From Corynebacterium hansenii (lineage in GTDB: Bacteria > Actinomycetota > Actinomycetes > Mycobacteriales > Mycobacteriaceae), in the NCBI RefSeq assembly GCF_030408795.1, contig NZ_CP047211.1:2170001-2234000 (forward strand): 64,000 nucleotides of DNA, read 5' to 3'. A program made the position numbers and the translations under genes. Shown piece by piece: positions 37,274-45,751 of this stretch (position 1 is its first letter; the number at the start of each line of letters is the position of its first letter). A model generated the notes under the pieces. The model made no database searches. It saw nothing but the letters and a program-made list of their open reading frames with translations, and was not told where the DNA came from.

Positions 37274-39496
37274 GTGACCAACGACGATGCGCAGCTGCCA
37301 GTGACCGCCCCTCTCGCCGACCTCGCCGCCGATCTCGGCGTCGCCGCACGCTACACCGCGCATGACGGCAAAGAGACCACGGTGTCCAGGGAGACGATCC
37401 TGAAGATCCTCGCCGCGCTCGACGTCGACCTCGGTCCCACCCCCGAGGACCCCTCCGACGAGGACATCCTCGCCGCCCGAGAGGCGTGGGCCGATTCCCG
37501 CTGGCGCAGGCTGCTGCCGCCCGTCGTGGTCAGCACGGGCGGACGCCGCAAGGAGGTTCTGGTCCACGTCCCCGACGGCACCGACGTCTCCGTCACGGCG
37601 ATCCTCGCGGACGGTTCGGAGTGGCCGCTGGCGCAGGTCGAGCACAACGTCCCGGCCCGCGTGGTCGACGGCGCGCCGATGGGCGAGGCCGCCTTCGCGG
37701 TGCCGGAGGATCTGCCCCTGGGCTGGCACCGGCTGCGCGCGGTCAACGGCGACGCGGTCGCGGAGTGCGAGCTCGCGGTGACCCCGGGCCGCTTGTCGAC
37801 GGCCGACGGCTTCGTCGAAAAGCCCGCGACCGGCGTCATGGCCCAGCTGTATTCGGTGCGCTCCGAGCGGTCCTGGGGCATCGGCGACCTGACCACCCTC
37901 GGCGACCTGGCCAGCGTCGCGGCGCGCGAGGCGGGCGCGGACTTCGTGCTGATCAACCCCCTCCACGCCGCGGAGCCGTGCCCGCCGGTGGAGGACTCCC
38001 CCTACCTGCCCACCACCCGCCGCTACGCCAACCCGCTGTACATCCGCGTGGAGATGATCCCGGAGTTCTCCTACCTCGACGAGGCCGACGCCGCGGAGCT
38101 GCGCGAGTTGGCCGAGGAGTTCCGCGCGCTCAACCGCTCGGCCGACGAGATCGACCGCGACCCGATCTACGCCGCCAAGCTGCGCGCCCTCCACGCGCTG
38201 CACCACATCCCGCTGTCCGAGGTGCGCCGCGCCGATTACGAGAGGTTCCTGCGGGAGCAGGGCCGCGGCATCCTGGACTACGCCCGCTGGTGCGCCGACC
38301 GCGACATCGAGATGCGCACCGCCGCCCGCGACAACGGCGAGTTCCCCGGGCTGGTCATGCCGCTGGGCGCCCACGAGGACGTCGACGAGCTGCGCGAGGA
38401 GCTGGTCGATTTCCACTGCTGGCTGCAGTGGGTCCTCGACGAGCAGCTCCGCGACGCCCAGCGCGCCGCCACCGAGGCGGGCATGCGCATCGGCATCATG
38501 GCCGACCTGGCCGTGGGCGTGCACCCGGGCGGTTCCGACGCCCGCAACCTGGCCGAGTGGATGGCCCCGGATGCGTCCGTGGGCGCGCCGCCGGACGGGT
38601 TCAACCAGCGCGGCCAGGACTGGTCCCAGCCGCCGTGGAATCCGCACAAGCTGGCGGAGGCCTCCTACAAGCCGTGGCGCGACATGCTGCGCACGGTGCT
38701 GCGCCACTCGGGCGGCATCCGCGTCGACCACATCCTCGGGCTGTTCCGCCTGTGGGTGATGCCGCGGATGGAGTCCCCGGCGAACGGCACCTACGTCCAC
38801 TTCGACCACGAGGCGATGGTCGGCATCCTGGCGCTGGAGGCCGAACTCGCCGGGGCCGTCGTCATCGGCGAGGACCTGGGCACCTTCGAGCCGTGGGTGC
38901 AGGAGTACCTGGCGCAGCGCGGCATCATGGGCACCTCGATCCTGTGGTTCGAATCCGACGGCCCGGGCGTGCCCAAGCAGCCGTCGAACTACCGCAGCCT
39001 GTGCCTGTCCTCGGTGACCACGCACGACCTGCCGCCGACGGCCGGCTACCTGGACGGCGAGCACATCAAGCTGCGCGACCGCCTCGGCCTCTTCCACACC
39101 GACGTCGCCGACGAGGAGGCCCGCGATCTCGAGTGGGTGACCCGCAACCTCGCGGCCGTGGACGCCGCCGGCTGCTTCGAGGGGCTCGAGGACGGCGGCG
39201 AACCCGTGTCGGGCCGCGACTGGGCGAACCTCACCCGCGATGAACTGCCGGACGCGGCCCCGCTCGTCGTCGGCCTGCACCGCTACCTCGCCCGCACCCC
39301 GTCGGCGCTGACGTGCATGGCGCTGGTGGACATGGTCGGCGACCGCCGCACCCAGAACCAGCCGGGCACGACGCACGACCAGTACCCGAACTGGTGCGTG
39401 CCGTTGACCGACGGCGAGGGGCGCGCATTGCTCGTCTCCGACCTCCCGGATCTGCCCCTGTTCGGGGCCGTCGCCGCCGCATCCGCCAGGGGCTGA
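37274..39496 (+). CDS. malQ: 4-alpha-glucanotransferase (amylomaltase)
   Basis: 740 aa GH77 enzyme that disproportionates maltodextrins. An actinobacterial N-terminal extension of about 170 residues precedes the catalytic barrel. Conserved parts are YLPTTRRYANPLYIR, GIMADLAVGVHPGGSDAR, GGIRVDHILGLFRLW (nucleophile Asp), VIGEDLGTF (acid/base Glu) and SVTTHDLPPTAGY. The GTG at 37274 was chosen since CATGAT ends 7 nt upstream. ATG 37265 would lie inside that promoter. It works with treS and mak further along in alpha-glucan and trehalose metabolism. Confidence 0.94.
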   Translation: MTNDDAQLPVTAPLADLAADLGVAARYTAHDGKETTVSRETILKILAALDVDLGPTPEDPSDEDILAAREAWADSRWRRLLPPVVVSTGGRRKEVLVHVPDGTDVSVTAILADGSEWPLAQVEHNVPARVVDGAPMGEAAFAVPEDLPLGWHRLRAVNGDAVAECELAVTPGRLSTADGFVEKPATGVMAQLYSVRSERSWGIGDLTTLGDLASVAAREAGADFVLINPLHAAEPCPPVEDSPYLPTTRRYANPLYIRVEMIPEFSYLDEADAAELRELAEEFRALNRSADEIDRDPIYAAKLRALHALHHIPLSEVRRADYERFLREQGRGILDYARWCADRDIEMRTAARDNGEFPGLVMPLGAHEDVDELREELVDFHCWLQWVLDEQLRDAQRAATEAGMRIGIMADLAVGVHPGGSDARNLAEWMAPDASVGAPPDGFNQRGQDWSQPPWNPHKLAEASYKPWRDMLRTVLRHSGGIRVDHILGLFRLWVMPRMESPANGTYVHFDHEAMVGILALEAELAGAVVIGEDLGTFEPWVQEYLAQRGIMGTSILWFESDGPGVPKQPSNYRSLCLSSVTTHDLPPTAGYLDGEHIKLRDRLGLFHTDVADEEARDLEWVTRNLAAVDAAGCFEGLEDGGEPVSGRDWANLTRDELPDAAPLVVGLHRYLARTPSALTCMALVDMVGDRRTQNQPGTTHDQYPNWCVPLTDGEGRALLVSDLPDLPLFGAVAAASARG

Positions 39497-39596
39497 CGGT
39501 CACCGGGGCCGCCCCGGGCGCCCGATCGCCGGCCGCCCGACCCCCTGGGGCCGACCCCCGGGTCGCGGGCCGCGGGCGCCCTGGGACAATTGGCCC

Positions 39597-40979
39597 GTGA
39601 CCACCAACGACTCCCGTTCCACGGGCCCGACGATCATCGTCGTGGGGCTCATGTTGTTCGCCATGTTCTTCGGCGCGGGCAACCTCATCTTCCCGCCGCA
39701 GCTGGGCACCGAGGCGGGCACCGCCTACGGCCCGGCGATGGCCGGCTTCCTGTCCACGGCGGTGCTGCTGCCGGCGCTGGCGGTCATCGCCGTGTCGGTG
39801 TCCGGCAACGGCATCGTCGACATCGCCTCGAGGGCGGGCCGCGCATTCGGCCTCGTGTTCTCCGTCGCCGTCTACCTGTCCATCGGCGCGCTCTACGCGA
39901 TCCCCCGCACGGCCAACGTGGCCTTCGAGACGGGCGTCGCCGGCGTGGCCGGGACGTCGTCGGCGTGGGCGCTGTTCGCGTTCACTGCGGCGTTCTTCGC
40001 GCTGTCGCTATGGCTGTCGCTGCGCCCCGGCGGCATCGTCGATTCGCTGGGCCGGTGGCTGACGCCGGCGCTGCTGATCCTCATCGTCGCGCTGGTCGTC
40101 GTCGGTTCGATGGTGCTCGGCGCGGAGCCGGGCGAGCCGACGCAGAAATGGGCGGGATCGCCGTACGCGGCGGGCTTCCTGGAGGGGTACCTGACCATGG
40201 ATTCCCTGGCCGCCCTGGTGTTCGGCATCGTGGTCATCGATTCGCTGCGGTCGCGGGGCATCCGCCGGCAGCGCCAGGTGGTCACGTCGTCGATCCTGGC
40301 GGGCGTCGTCGCCGTGGTTCTGCTGGGGCTCGTCTATCTGGGTCTGGGCCGCCTGGGCCAGGGCATCGACGGCGAGTACACCAATGGCGCGCTGCTGCTT
40401 TCCGACGCCGCCACCCGGGCTTTCGGCGCGGCCGGCGCGTGGGTCTTCGCCCTCATCGTGCTGCTCGCCTGCCTGACGACGGCGGTGGGCCTGATCACCT
40501 CGACCGCGGCGTTCTTCTCGTCGCTGACCCCGCGCATCGGGTTCCGCGCGTGGGCCATCGCGTTCACCCTGGCGGGGCTGCTGATGTCGAACCTGGGGTT
40601 GGAGACGATCATCGGCATCGCCATCCCGCTCAACGTTTTCCTGTACCCGATGGCGGTGGCGCTGGTGTTCCTGACGCTGCTGCAGGCCGCGCTGCCGTTC
40701 CGGCTGGTGTGGTCCTACCGGGTGCCCGTCGCCGTGGCCGGCGTGTTCGCCCTCATCGACCTGGCCCGCGCGCTGGACGTCGACCCCGCCGCGGCGATGC
40801 CCGCCCTGGCGGATCTGCCGCTGTACGCGGAATCGCTGTCGTGGGTCCTGCCCACCGTCATCGCGCTGGCCATCTGCCTGGTCGCGGACTTCCGCAATCG
40901 CCTGCCGGCGCCGGAGCCCGGCGAGCCTGCGGCGTCAACCGGGTTGGAGGGCGCGCGGGCGGCCGACGTCCACGCCTGA
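39597..40979 (+). CDS. brnQ: Branched-chain amino acid uptake carrier BrnQ
   Basis: 460 aa LIVCS-family sodium symporter for Leu, Ile, Val and probably Met. The N-terminal signature FAMFFGAGNLIFPPQLG is complete, and about 12 helices follow. GTG start 39597, with an AT-rich ACAATTGG a few bases upstream suggesting a leaderless or very short leader. In C. glutamicum brnQ forms a unit with aecD. Here aecD is 20 kb away, so the pair has been split. Confidence 0.93.
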   Translation: MTTNDSRSTGPTIIVVGLMLFAMFFGAGNLIFPPQLGTEAGTAYGPAMAGFLSTAVLLPALAVIAVSVSGNGIVDIASRAGRAFGLVFSVAVYLSIGALYAIPRTANVAFETGVAGVAGTSSAWALFAFTAAFFALSLWLSLRPGGIVDSLGRWLTPALLILIVALVVVGSMVLGAEPGEPTQKWAGSPYAAGFLEGYLTMDSLAALVFGIVVIDSLRSRGIRRQRQVVTSSILAGVVAVVLLGLVYLGLGRLGQGIDGEYTNGALLLSDAATRAFGAAGAWVFALIVLLACLTTAVGLITSTAAFFSSLTPRIGFRAWAIAFTLAGLLMSNLGLETIIGIAIPLNVFLYPMAVALVFLTLLQAALPFRLVWSYRVPVAVAGVFALIDLARALDVDPAAAMPALADLPLYAESLSWVLPTVIALAICLVADFRNRLPAPEPGEPAASTGLEGARAADVHA

Positions 40980-40982
40980 CGC

Positions 40983-41063
40983 TCACATCTGCGACAGGAT
41001 GCCCGCGACGATCACAAGGAGGATCAGCACGATGAGCGCGATCTTGACCGGTGACTTCCGCAT
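40983..41063 (-). CDS. 26-residue single-pass membrane peptide
   Basis: A tiny ORF starting MRKSPVK and continuing with 16 residues of Ile, Leu, Val and Ala to the end ILSQM. It is a perfect transmembrane helix with positive inside end. GAGGAGA lies 8-9 nt before the ATG. It converges with brnQ, 4 bp from its stop codon, and lies downstream of another small membrane gene on the same strand. Function unknown. Small membrane peptides of this sort often regulate a transporter or complex. Confidence 0.6.
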   Translation of the reverse strand: MRKSPVKIALIVLILLVIVAGILSQM

Positions 41064-41144
41064 GTGGGGATCTCCTCTTCGACTGCCCCGCCCGACGCGG
41101 GGGATTCCGTGCCCGGGCCGTGCGCCGGAGCTGCCGCGCTCCGG

Positions 41145-41387
41145 TTAGCGGCCGGGGTCGTGCTCCGCCAATTCGATTCGCGCCCGGCCCCCTCGGCCCG
41201 GGCGCTTTTTGGCCCAGCGCCCGGAGATGCGGCCGACGACGACGTCGATCAGGCCGATGAACGCGAACGCCACCGCCCCGCCGACGGGCACGAGGAACGC
41301 CAGCAGCACGATGGTCTGCCCGAACACCGGCAACTGCGTCAGCCACTGGCCGATCGCGTCAACGGTTCCCTCGAGCGCTTCGTACAC
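41145..41387 (-). CDS. Small membrane protein downstream of the M3 peptidase
   Basis: 80 aa. An amphipathic start (MYEALEGTVDAIGQWLTQLP) leads into one long hydrophobic segment, residues 25-52, then a basic tail (GRISGRWAKKRPGRGGR). GTG start with AAGGTGAT upstream, 11 bp from the peptidase stop, so it is probably cotranscribed. No family recognised. Corynebacteria keep a similar small gene at this position. Confidence 0.65.
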   Translation of the reverse strand: MYEALEGTVDAIGQWLTQLPVFGQTIVLLAFLVPVGGAVAFAFIGLIDVVVGRISGRWAKKRPGRGGRARIELAEHDPGR

Positions 41388-41398
41388 GGCGGATCACC

Positions 41399-43630
41399 TT
41401 ACCCGACGCCCCCGGCGGAGACGTCGGCCCCGGCCAGGCCCCGGCGCTCGAGCAGCGGGCGGATGTCCTTGTCGCGGCCGCGGAACTCGCGGTAGGCCTC
41501 CGCGAAGTCGATGGCGCCGCCGCGCGAGAGGATCGCGCCGCGGAACCGGTCGCCGCCCTCCCGGGTGGCCCCGCCGTTGTCGGCGAACCAGCCGAAACCG
41601 TCGGCGTCGAGGGCCTCGGCCCACAGGTAGGAGTAGTAGCCCGCCGAATAGCCGCCCGCGAAGATGTGGTTGAAGTACGTCGAGCGGTACCGCGGGGCGA
41701 GGTTGGCCACGTCGAGGCCGAACTCCTCCAGCGCGTTCTGCTCGAACTCCCCGACGTCGGTGATCGCCTCCGCTTCCTCGGGAGACAGCGAGTGCCAGGC
41801 CAGATCCAGGGCGGATGCGGCGAGGTACTCCGCCGTCGCGAAGCCCTCGCCGGCCGTGCGGGCGCGCTTGACCGCCTCGACCAGCTCGCCGGGGATGGGC
41901 TCGCCGGTGTCCACGTGGAATGCGTAGTTGGCCAGGATCGACGGCTCCAGCGCCCAGTTCTCGTTGATCTGCGAGGGGAACTCGACGAAGTCGCGCGGCA
42001 CGTTGGTGCCGGAGAAGCGCGGGTAGCGGACGTCGGACAGCAGGCCGTGGAGGGCGTGGCCGAACTCGTGGAAGAGGGTGGTGACCTCGTCGAGCGTCAG
42101 CAGCGCCTGCTCCCCCTCCGCCGGTTCGGCGATGTTGAGCACGTTGACCACCACCGGCTTGGTCCCCAGCAGATGCGACTGGTCGACGAAGGAGCTCATC
42201 CACGCGCCGCCGCGCTTGGTCGGGCGGGCGAAGAAGTCGGTGAGGATGAGCCCGATGCCGGTGTCGGTGCCGGTGACCGCGTCGGTGCCGGTGTCCGCGT
42301 CGGTGCCGGTGCCGGTTTCAGCAGCCGCAGTCGAAGTCTCAGCCGAGGTCGCGGCCGCGGAACCCTCGTCGCGCACCTCCCACACGGTCACGCCCGGGGC
42401 GTAGCCGACGAGGTCCTCGCGCGGGACCACGTCGATGCCGTAGAGCTTCTTCGCCGCGTGGAAGACGCCGTCGCGAAGCACCCGGTCCAGCGGGAAGTAC
42501 GCCTTGAGCTTCTCGCCGTCGACGGCGAACTCCTCGGCCCGGCGCCGCTCGGCCCAGTACGGCCAATCCGGTGCGCCGACGTCGTCGGCGCCCTCGACAT
42601 CCGAGCCCGCCTCCTCGGCGGCCAGGTCGGCGATGCGCTTGTACTCGCCTTCGGCATTGGCGACGGCCGCCGGGGCCAGGTCGGTGATCAACTTCTTGGC
42701 GGCCGCCGCGTCGCCCGCGGTCTCGTCGTCGATGACGTAGTCGGCGTGGGTGCCGTACCCCAGCAGCCGCGCGCGCTCGGCCCGCAGGCGCACCTCCTCC
42801 AGCAGCACCGGGCGGTTGTCGTGGCCCTCGCCGGTGCCGCGCGCGATGGAGGCTGCGTAGACGCGGGCGCGGGTGTCCGGGGACTCCAGCTCGGAGAGGA
42901 TCGCCTGCACGCTGGGCAGGTCCAGCGGGATCAGCCAGCCGTCTTCGCGGCCGGCCTTGCGGGCGGCCCGGGCGAGGTTGTCCTTCGCGGACTGCGACAG
43001 CCCGGCCAGGTCGGATTCCTCGGTGACCACGACGGCGCGATCGTTGGTGTCCGCCAGCAGGTTCTCGCCGAACGCCGTCGACAGCTCGGACAGGCGGGAG
43101 TTGGTCTCCTTCAGGCGCTTCTTGCCCTCGTCATCGAGATCCGCGCCGGCCCGCCGGAAGTCGCGGACGACCTTGTCCAGCAACCGGCGCGCCTCGTCGT
43201 CGAGCTCCGGCACGCCGGATTCGGCGTCGGCCGGGCCGTCGCAAAGCTCCGCGACCCGCTTGATCCGCGCCCACAGGCCCTCGTTGAGCCGCACCCCGTC
43301 CAGGTGCGCGGCCAGCTCGGGGGCGATCGTCGCCTCGATGGCCAGGCGCTCGTCGGTCGCATCGGTCCCGGCGACGTTGAAGAAATACGCGGCGACCCGC
43401 TCCAGCAGACGGCCCGACGCCTCGAGCGCCTCCAGGGTGTTGGCGAAGGTCGGCGCCTCGGGGTTGCCGACGATCGCGGCGATTTCCGCGTCATGGTCCA
43501 CGAACGCGGTGCGGAACGCGGGAATGACGTGCTCGTCGCGGATGGCGGCGAAGTCCGGCAGACCGTAGGGCAGGTCCGAGGGGGCGAGCAGCGGATTGTC
43601 GGCTGCGGTGTTCGGGGACGTTGGGTTCAT
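41399..43630 (-). CDS. M3 family oligopeptidase (Dcp/OpdA type)
   Basis: 743 aa cytoplasmic zinc peptidase that trims short peptides. The active site TTLFHEFGHALHGLL holds the HEFGH zinc motif, with the third Glu ligand about 28 residues on (RDFVEFPSQINE). An acidic Thr/Gly/Asp repeat (TGTGTDADTGTDAVTGTDTG) is inserted at about residues 438-460 and would be a surface loop. The DNA there is a short tandem repeat at 42253-42325. ATG 43630 follows TATGGT with 8 nt between. One GTCGCAAAGC copy lies within the gene. Confidence 0.93.
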   Translation of the reverse strand: MNPTSPNTAADNPLLAPSDLPYGLPDFAAIRDEHVIPAFRTAFVDHDAEIAAIVGNPEAPTFANTLEALEASGRLLERVAAYFFNVAGTDATDERLAIEATIAPELAAHLDGVRLNEGLWARIKRVAELCDGPADAESGVPELDDEARRLLDKVVRDFRRAGADLDDEGKKRLKETNSRLSELSTAFGENLLADTNDRAVVVTEESDLAGLSQSAKDNLARAARKAGREDGWLIPLDLPSVQAILSELESPDTRARVYAASIARGTGEGHDNRPVLLEEVRLRAERARLLGYGTHADYVIDDETAGDAAAAKKLITDLAPAAVANAEGEYKRIADLAAEEAGSDVEGADDVGAPDWPYWAERRRAEEFAVDGEKLKAYFPLDRVLRDGVFHAAKKLYGIDVVPREDLVGYAPGVTVWEVRDEGSAAATSAETSTAAAETGTGTDADTGTDAVTGTDTGIGLILTDFFARPTKRGGAWMSSFVDQSHLLGTKPVVVNVLNIAEPAEGEQALLTLDEVTTLFHEFGHALHGLLSDVRYPRFSGTNVPRDFVEFPSQINENWALEPSILANYAFHVDTGEPIPGELVEAVKRARTAGEGFATAEYLAASALDLAWHSLSPEEAEAITDVGEFEQNALEEFGLDVANLAPRYRSTYFNHIFAGGYSAGYYSYLWAEALDADGFGWFADNGGATREGGDRFRGAILSRGGAIDFAEAYREFRGRDKDIRPLLERRGLAGADVSAGGVG
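43235..43247 (+). repeat. GCCGTCGCAAAGC motif inside the M3 peptidase gene
   Basis: Full 13-nt copy, antisense to the gene. In the protein it is read as ELCDGP, using the uncommon codon CTT. Confidence 0.65.
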
Positions 43631-43720
43631 GGGCACCCACCATAGCGCCGACGCCCGCGGCGCCTCGCCGCTATCGTGGGCCGCGAATCGAACGCCGACC
43701 GACGGGAGTCCGACCGAAAC

Positions 43721-44740
43721 ATGGGCGACGGGAACCGCTACCGCAGACGACCGCTTTCCGACGGCATCGTCGCACACGCACGCGACGCCCTCGTGGAGGT
43801 GCGGGGCGATCGGCTGCGGATGATCCGGCTGGGCGACGCCGACATGGAGGGCCCGGACGTCGTCCTCGACGTGCGCGTCGACGAGGTGCTGCGCACGGCG
43901 TGGACCATGCACGAACTGCCCTCCGAGACGGGCGGCCACGACGGCGACGGAGCGGCCGCACCCGAGCACGTGCTGGCGCTGGACATCATCCTGCGCGATC
44001 CGGAGGCCGACGTCGGCGCCGGCCCCTCCGGCTGGTCGCCGCTGCGCATGCACCTGCCGCCGGACGCCGTCGACGACGTCCGCGCGATCCGCTCCGCCAT
44101 CCACGCCGGGTCGGCCCGGCTGCGGGTCGCGCAGCCGGACGCCGGCGACACCGTGCCCACCGTTCCCCCGCCGCCGGACTCGGCCCGCCCGAAGGCTCCG
44201 CGCGCCGATCTCGCCGCCGCGATCGAGCGGATGGCGCACGGGGACGCCCACGCGACGGCGGGGCTGGCCCACCTGCGCCACTATCCCCGGCCGGACGAAG
44301 TGGTCCTCGAGGTCATGGCCGCCACCCACGCGGACAACCCGGGGATCCTGGCCGTGACCACCACCCGGGTGCTCTTCGTCCACGCGATCTCCGGCAGGCC
44401 CGCCGCCCACGAGTTCCCCGTCGATGCCGTCCATTCCGTGGAACCGGTGGCCAACGAAGGCGAACGGGCGTCGGCCGTGAAAATCCTGCAGACCACGCAG
44501 GAGGACCATTTCATCGGCGTCGGCCACGCCCATTGGCGTGACGTCGAGCGGATCGTCGCGGCATTGCGCTACGCCGTCCGGCGCCGCAGGCGGGTCGGGG
44601 CGACCCTGCAGTCCGAGCCGTCGCCCGCGGACGCGTTCCGCACGTGGGAGGAACTCGTGCTGGCGGCACGCGCCGGGACCATCGGCGAGGAGGAATTCGA
44701 CGCGAAGATGTCCGGCGTCTACTGGACCGCCGGATTCTGA
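43721..44740 (+). CDS. PH-like and SHOCT-domain protein
   Basis: 339 aa. The N-terminal 130 residues have an unassigned mixed fold. A linker of Pro and Asp follows. Residues of about 195-295 resemble a bacterial PH domain (PRPDEVVLEVMAATHADNPGILAVTTTRVLFVHA...). The last 35 residues (TWEELVLAARAGTIGEEEFDAKMSGVYW) are a SHOCT-type helix-turn. Such proteins are often peripheral or regulatory. ATG 43721 lies 45 nt after a -10 TATCGT (43670-43675), so it has a short leader. It is divergent from the peptidase. Confidence 0.75.
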   Translation: MGDGNRYRRRPLSDGIVAHARDALVEVRGDRLRMIRLGDADMEGPDVVLDVRVDEVLRTAWTMHELPSETGGHDGDGAAAPEHVLALDIILRDPEADVGAGPSGWSPLRMHLPPDAVDDVRAIRSAIHAGSARLRVAQPDAGDTVPTVPPPPDSARPKAPRADLAAAIERMAHGDAHATAGLAHLRHYPRPDEVVLEVMAATHADNPGILAVTTTRVLFVHAISGRPAAHEFPVDAVHSVEPVANEGERASAVKILQTTQEDHFIGVGHAHWRDVERIVAALRYAVRRRRRVGATLQSEPSPADAFRTWEELVLAARAGTIGEEEFDAKMSGVYWTAGF

Positions 44741-44799
44741 CGCCGCGCCGCCGTCACTGCCGCTGTCACCGCCGCGTCACCATCACCGCCCCGCCGCCG

Positions 44800-45696
44800 T
44801 CACCGCCGCGTCGGCTCGAACGACGTCCACTCGTCGACCCCGTGGAACGGCGTCCCCTCATGCAGGGCCACGCGCCGCCACGGGCTCAGGGCGGTTTCCA
44901 GGCACCGCACCATGCTCTCCGCGCGCCCCCTCGTGTCGCCGATGGCCGTGGCGACGTCGGTCTGCGACGCCCAGAACATGTGCCCGACGACGTACCCGCG
45001 GGCGTACTGGCCCCAGTTGGCGTAGTAGCTGCGCGCGAGCTCCAGGTTCTGCGCGAGCATGTCCCATGCTTCGGCGTCCTCGATGTAGCCGACCGTCGCC
45101 CCGCCGCGGGCGAGCATGGCCGCGCGCATGAGGTCCCACCCCATGATGTGCGACGGCAATTCCCCGCCGACGCACTCGGCGCCGCCCGCGCGCAGCACCT
45201 GGATCCAGGCGCGGTAATCGTCGGCGAAGAAGCCCGGCGGGCGGCCGTGGAACCGTTCGACCCCGGCCAGGAAATCCAGATGCCTCGCCTGGAGGCTGTT
45301 GCGGTGCGTCGGGTGGACGTCGTCGGCGAGCGCTTCCGTGACCAGGGGGTTGACCACCTCGTAGAACGGGGAGTTCAACCCGGACTGGAGATTGCGAACC
45401 GTGGCGCGGATCGACTCCCCGTCGGTGGCTCCCCACCATTCGTGGAGCATGTCGATCCACGCGGAGATCTCCGCCTCACGTTCGCGGGTGCCCGGCAGCA
45501 TGTGCAGCCGATCGTTGTCCGCGCGCCAGGAGAAGGCGAATTGCAGGCCGGTGGCCAGGGCGCGGATCGATTCGTCGTCGAGCGGGGCGCCGGACCAGGT
45601 GAATTCCATCTCCTCGTCCGGACCCCGCGGGTCCTCGCCGAGGAACATCGTCGTGCGCGGGGGGCCGCCGTTCTTCAAGCGCGAAAACAATGCCAT
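44800..45696 (-). CDS. DUF1266 protein
   Basis: 298 aa. The C-terminal half matches DUF1266: GWDLMRAAMLARGGATVGYIEDAEAWDMLAQNLELARSYYANWGQYARGYVVGHMFW. The function of this family is unknown. In other bacteria members sit near contact-dependent or secretion systems, but nothing similar is next to this gene. TACCAT on the minus strand ends 8 nt before the ATG. It is divergent from the esterase gene. Confidence 0.8.
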   Translation of the reverse strand: MALFSRLKNGGPPRTTMFLGEDPRGPDEEMEFTWSGAPLDDESIRALATGLQFAFSWRADNDRLHMLPGTREREAEISAWIDMLHEWWGATDGESIRATVRNLQSGLNSPFYEVVNPLVTEALADDVHPTHRNSLQARHLDFLAGVERFHGRPPGFFADDYRAWIQVLRAGGAECVGGELPSHIMGWDLMRAAMLARGGATVGYIEDAEAWDMLAQNLELARSYYANWGQYARGYVVGHMFWASQTDVATAIGDTRGRAESMVRCLETALSPWRRVALHEGTPFHGVDEWTSFEPTRR

Positions 45697-45751
45697 GGTC
45701 GCCGATGGTAAGTGCCGCCCGTCGCCCGCGCCGAGGTCCTACCCTGAATCC

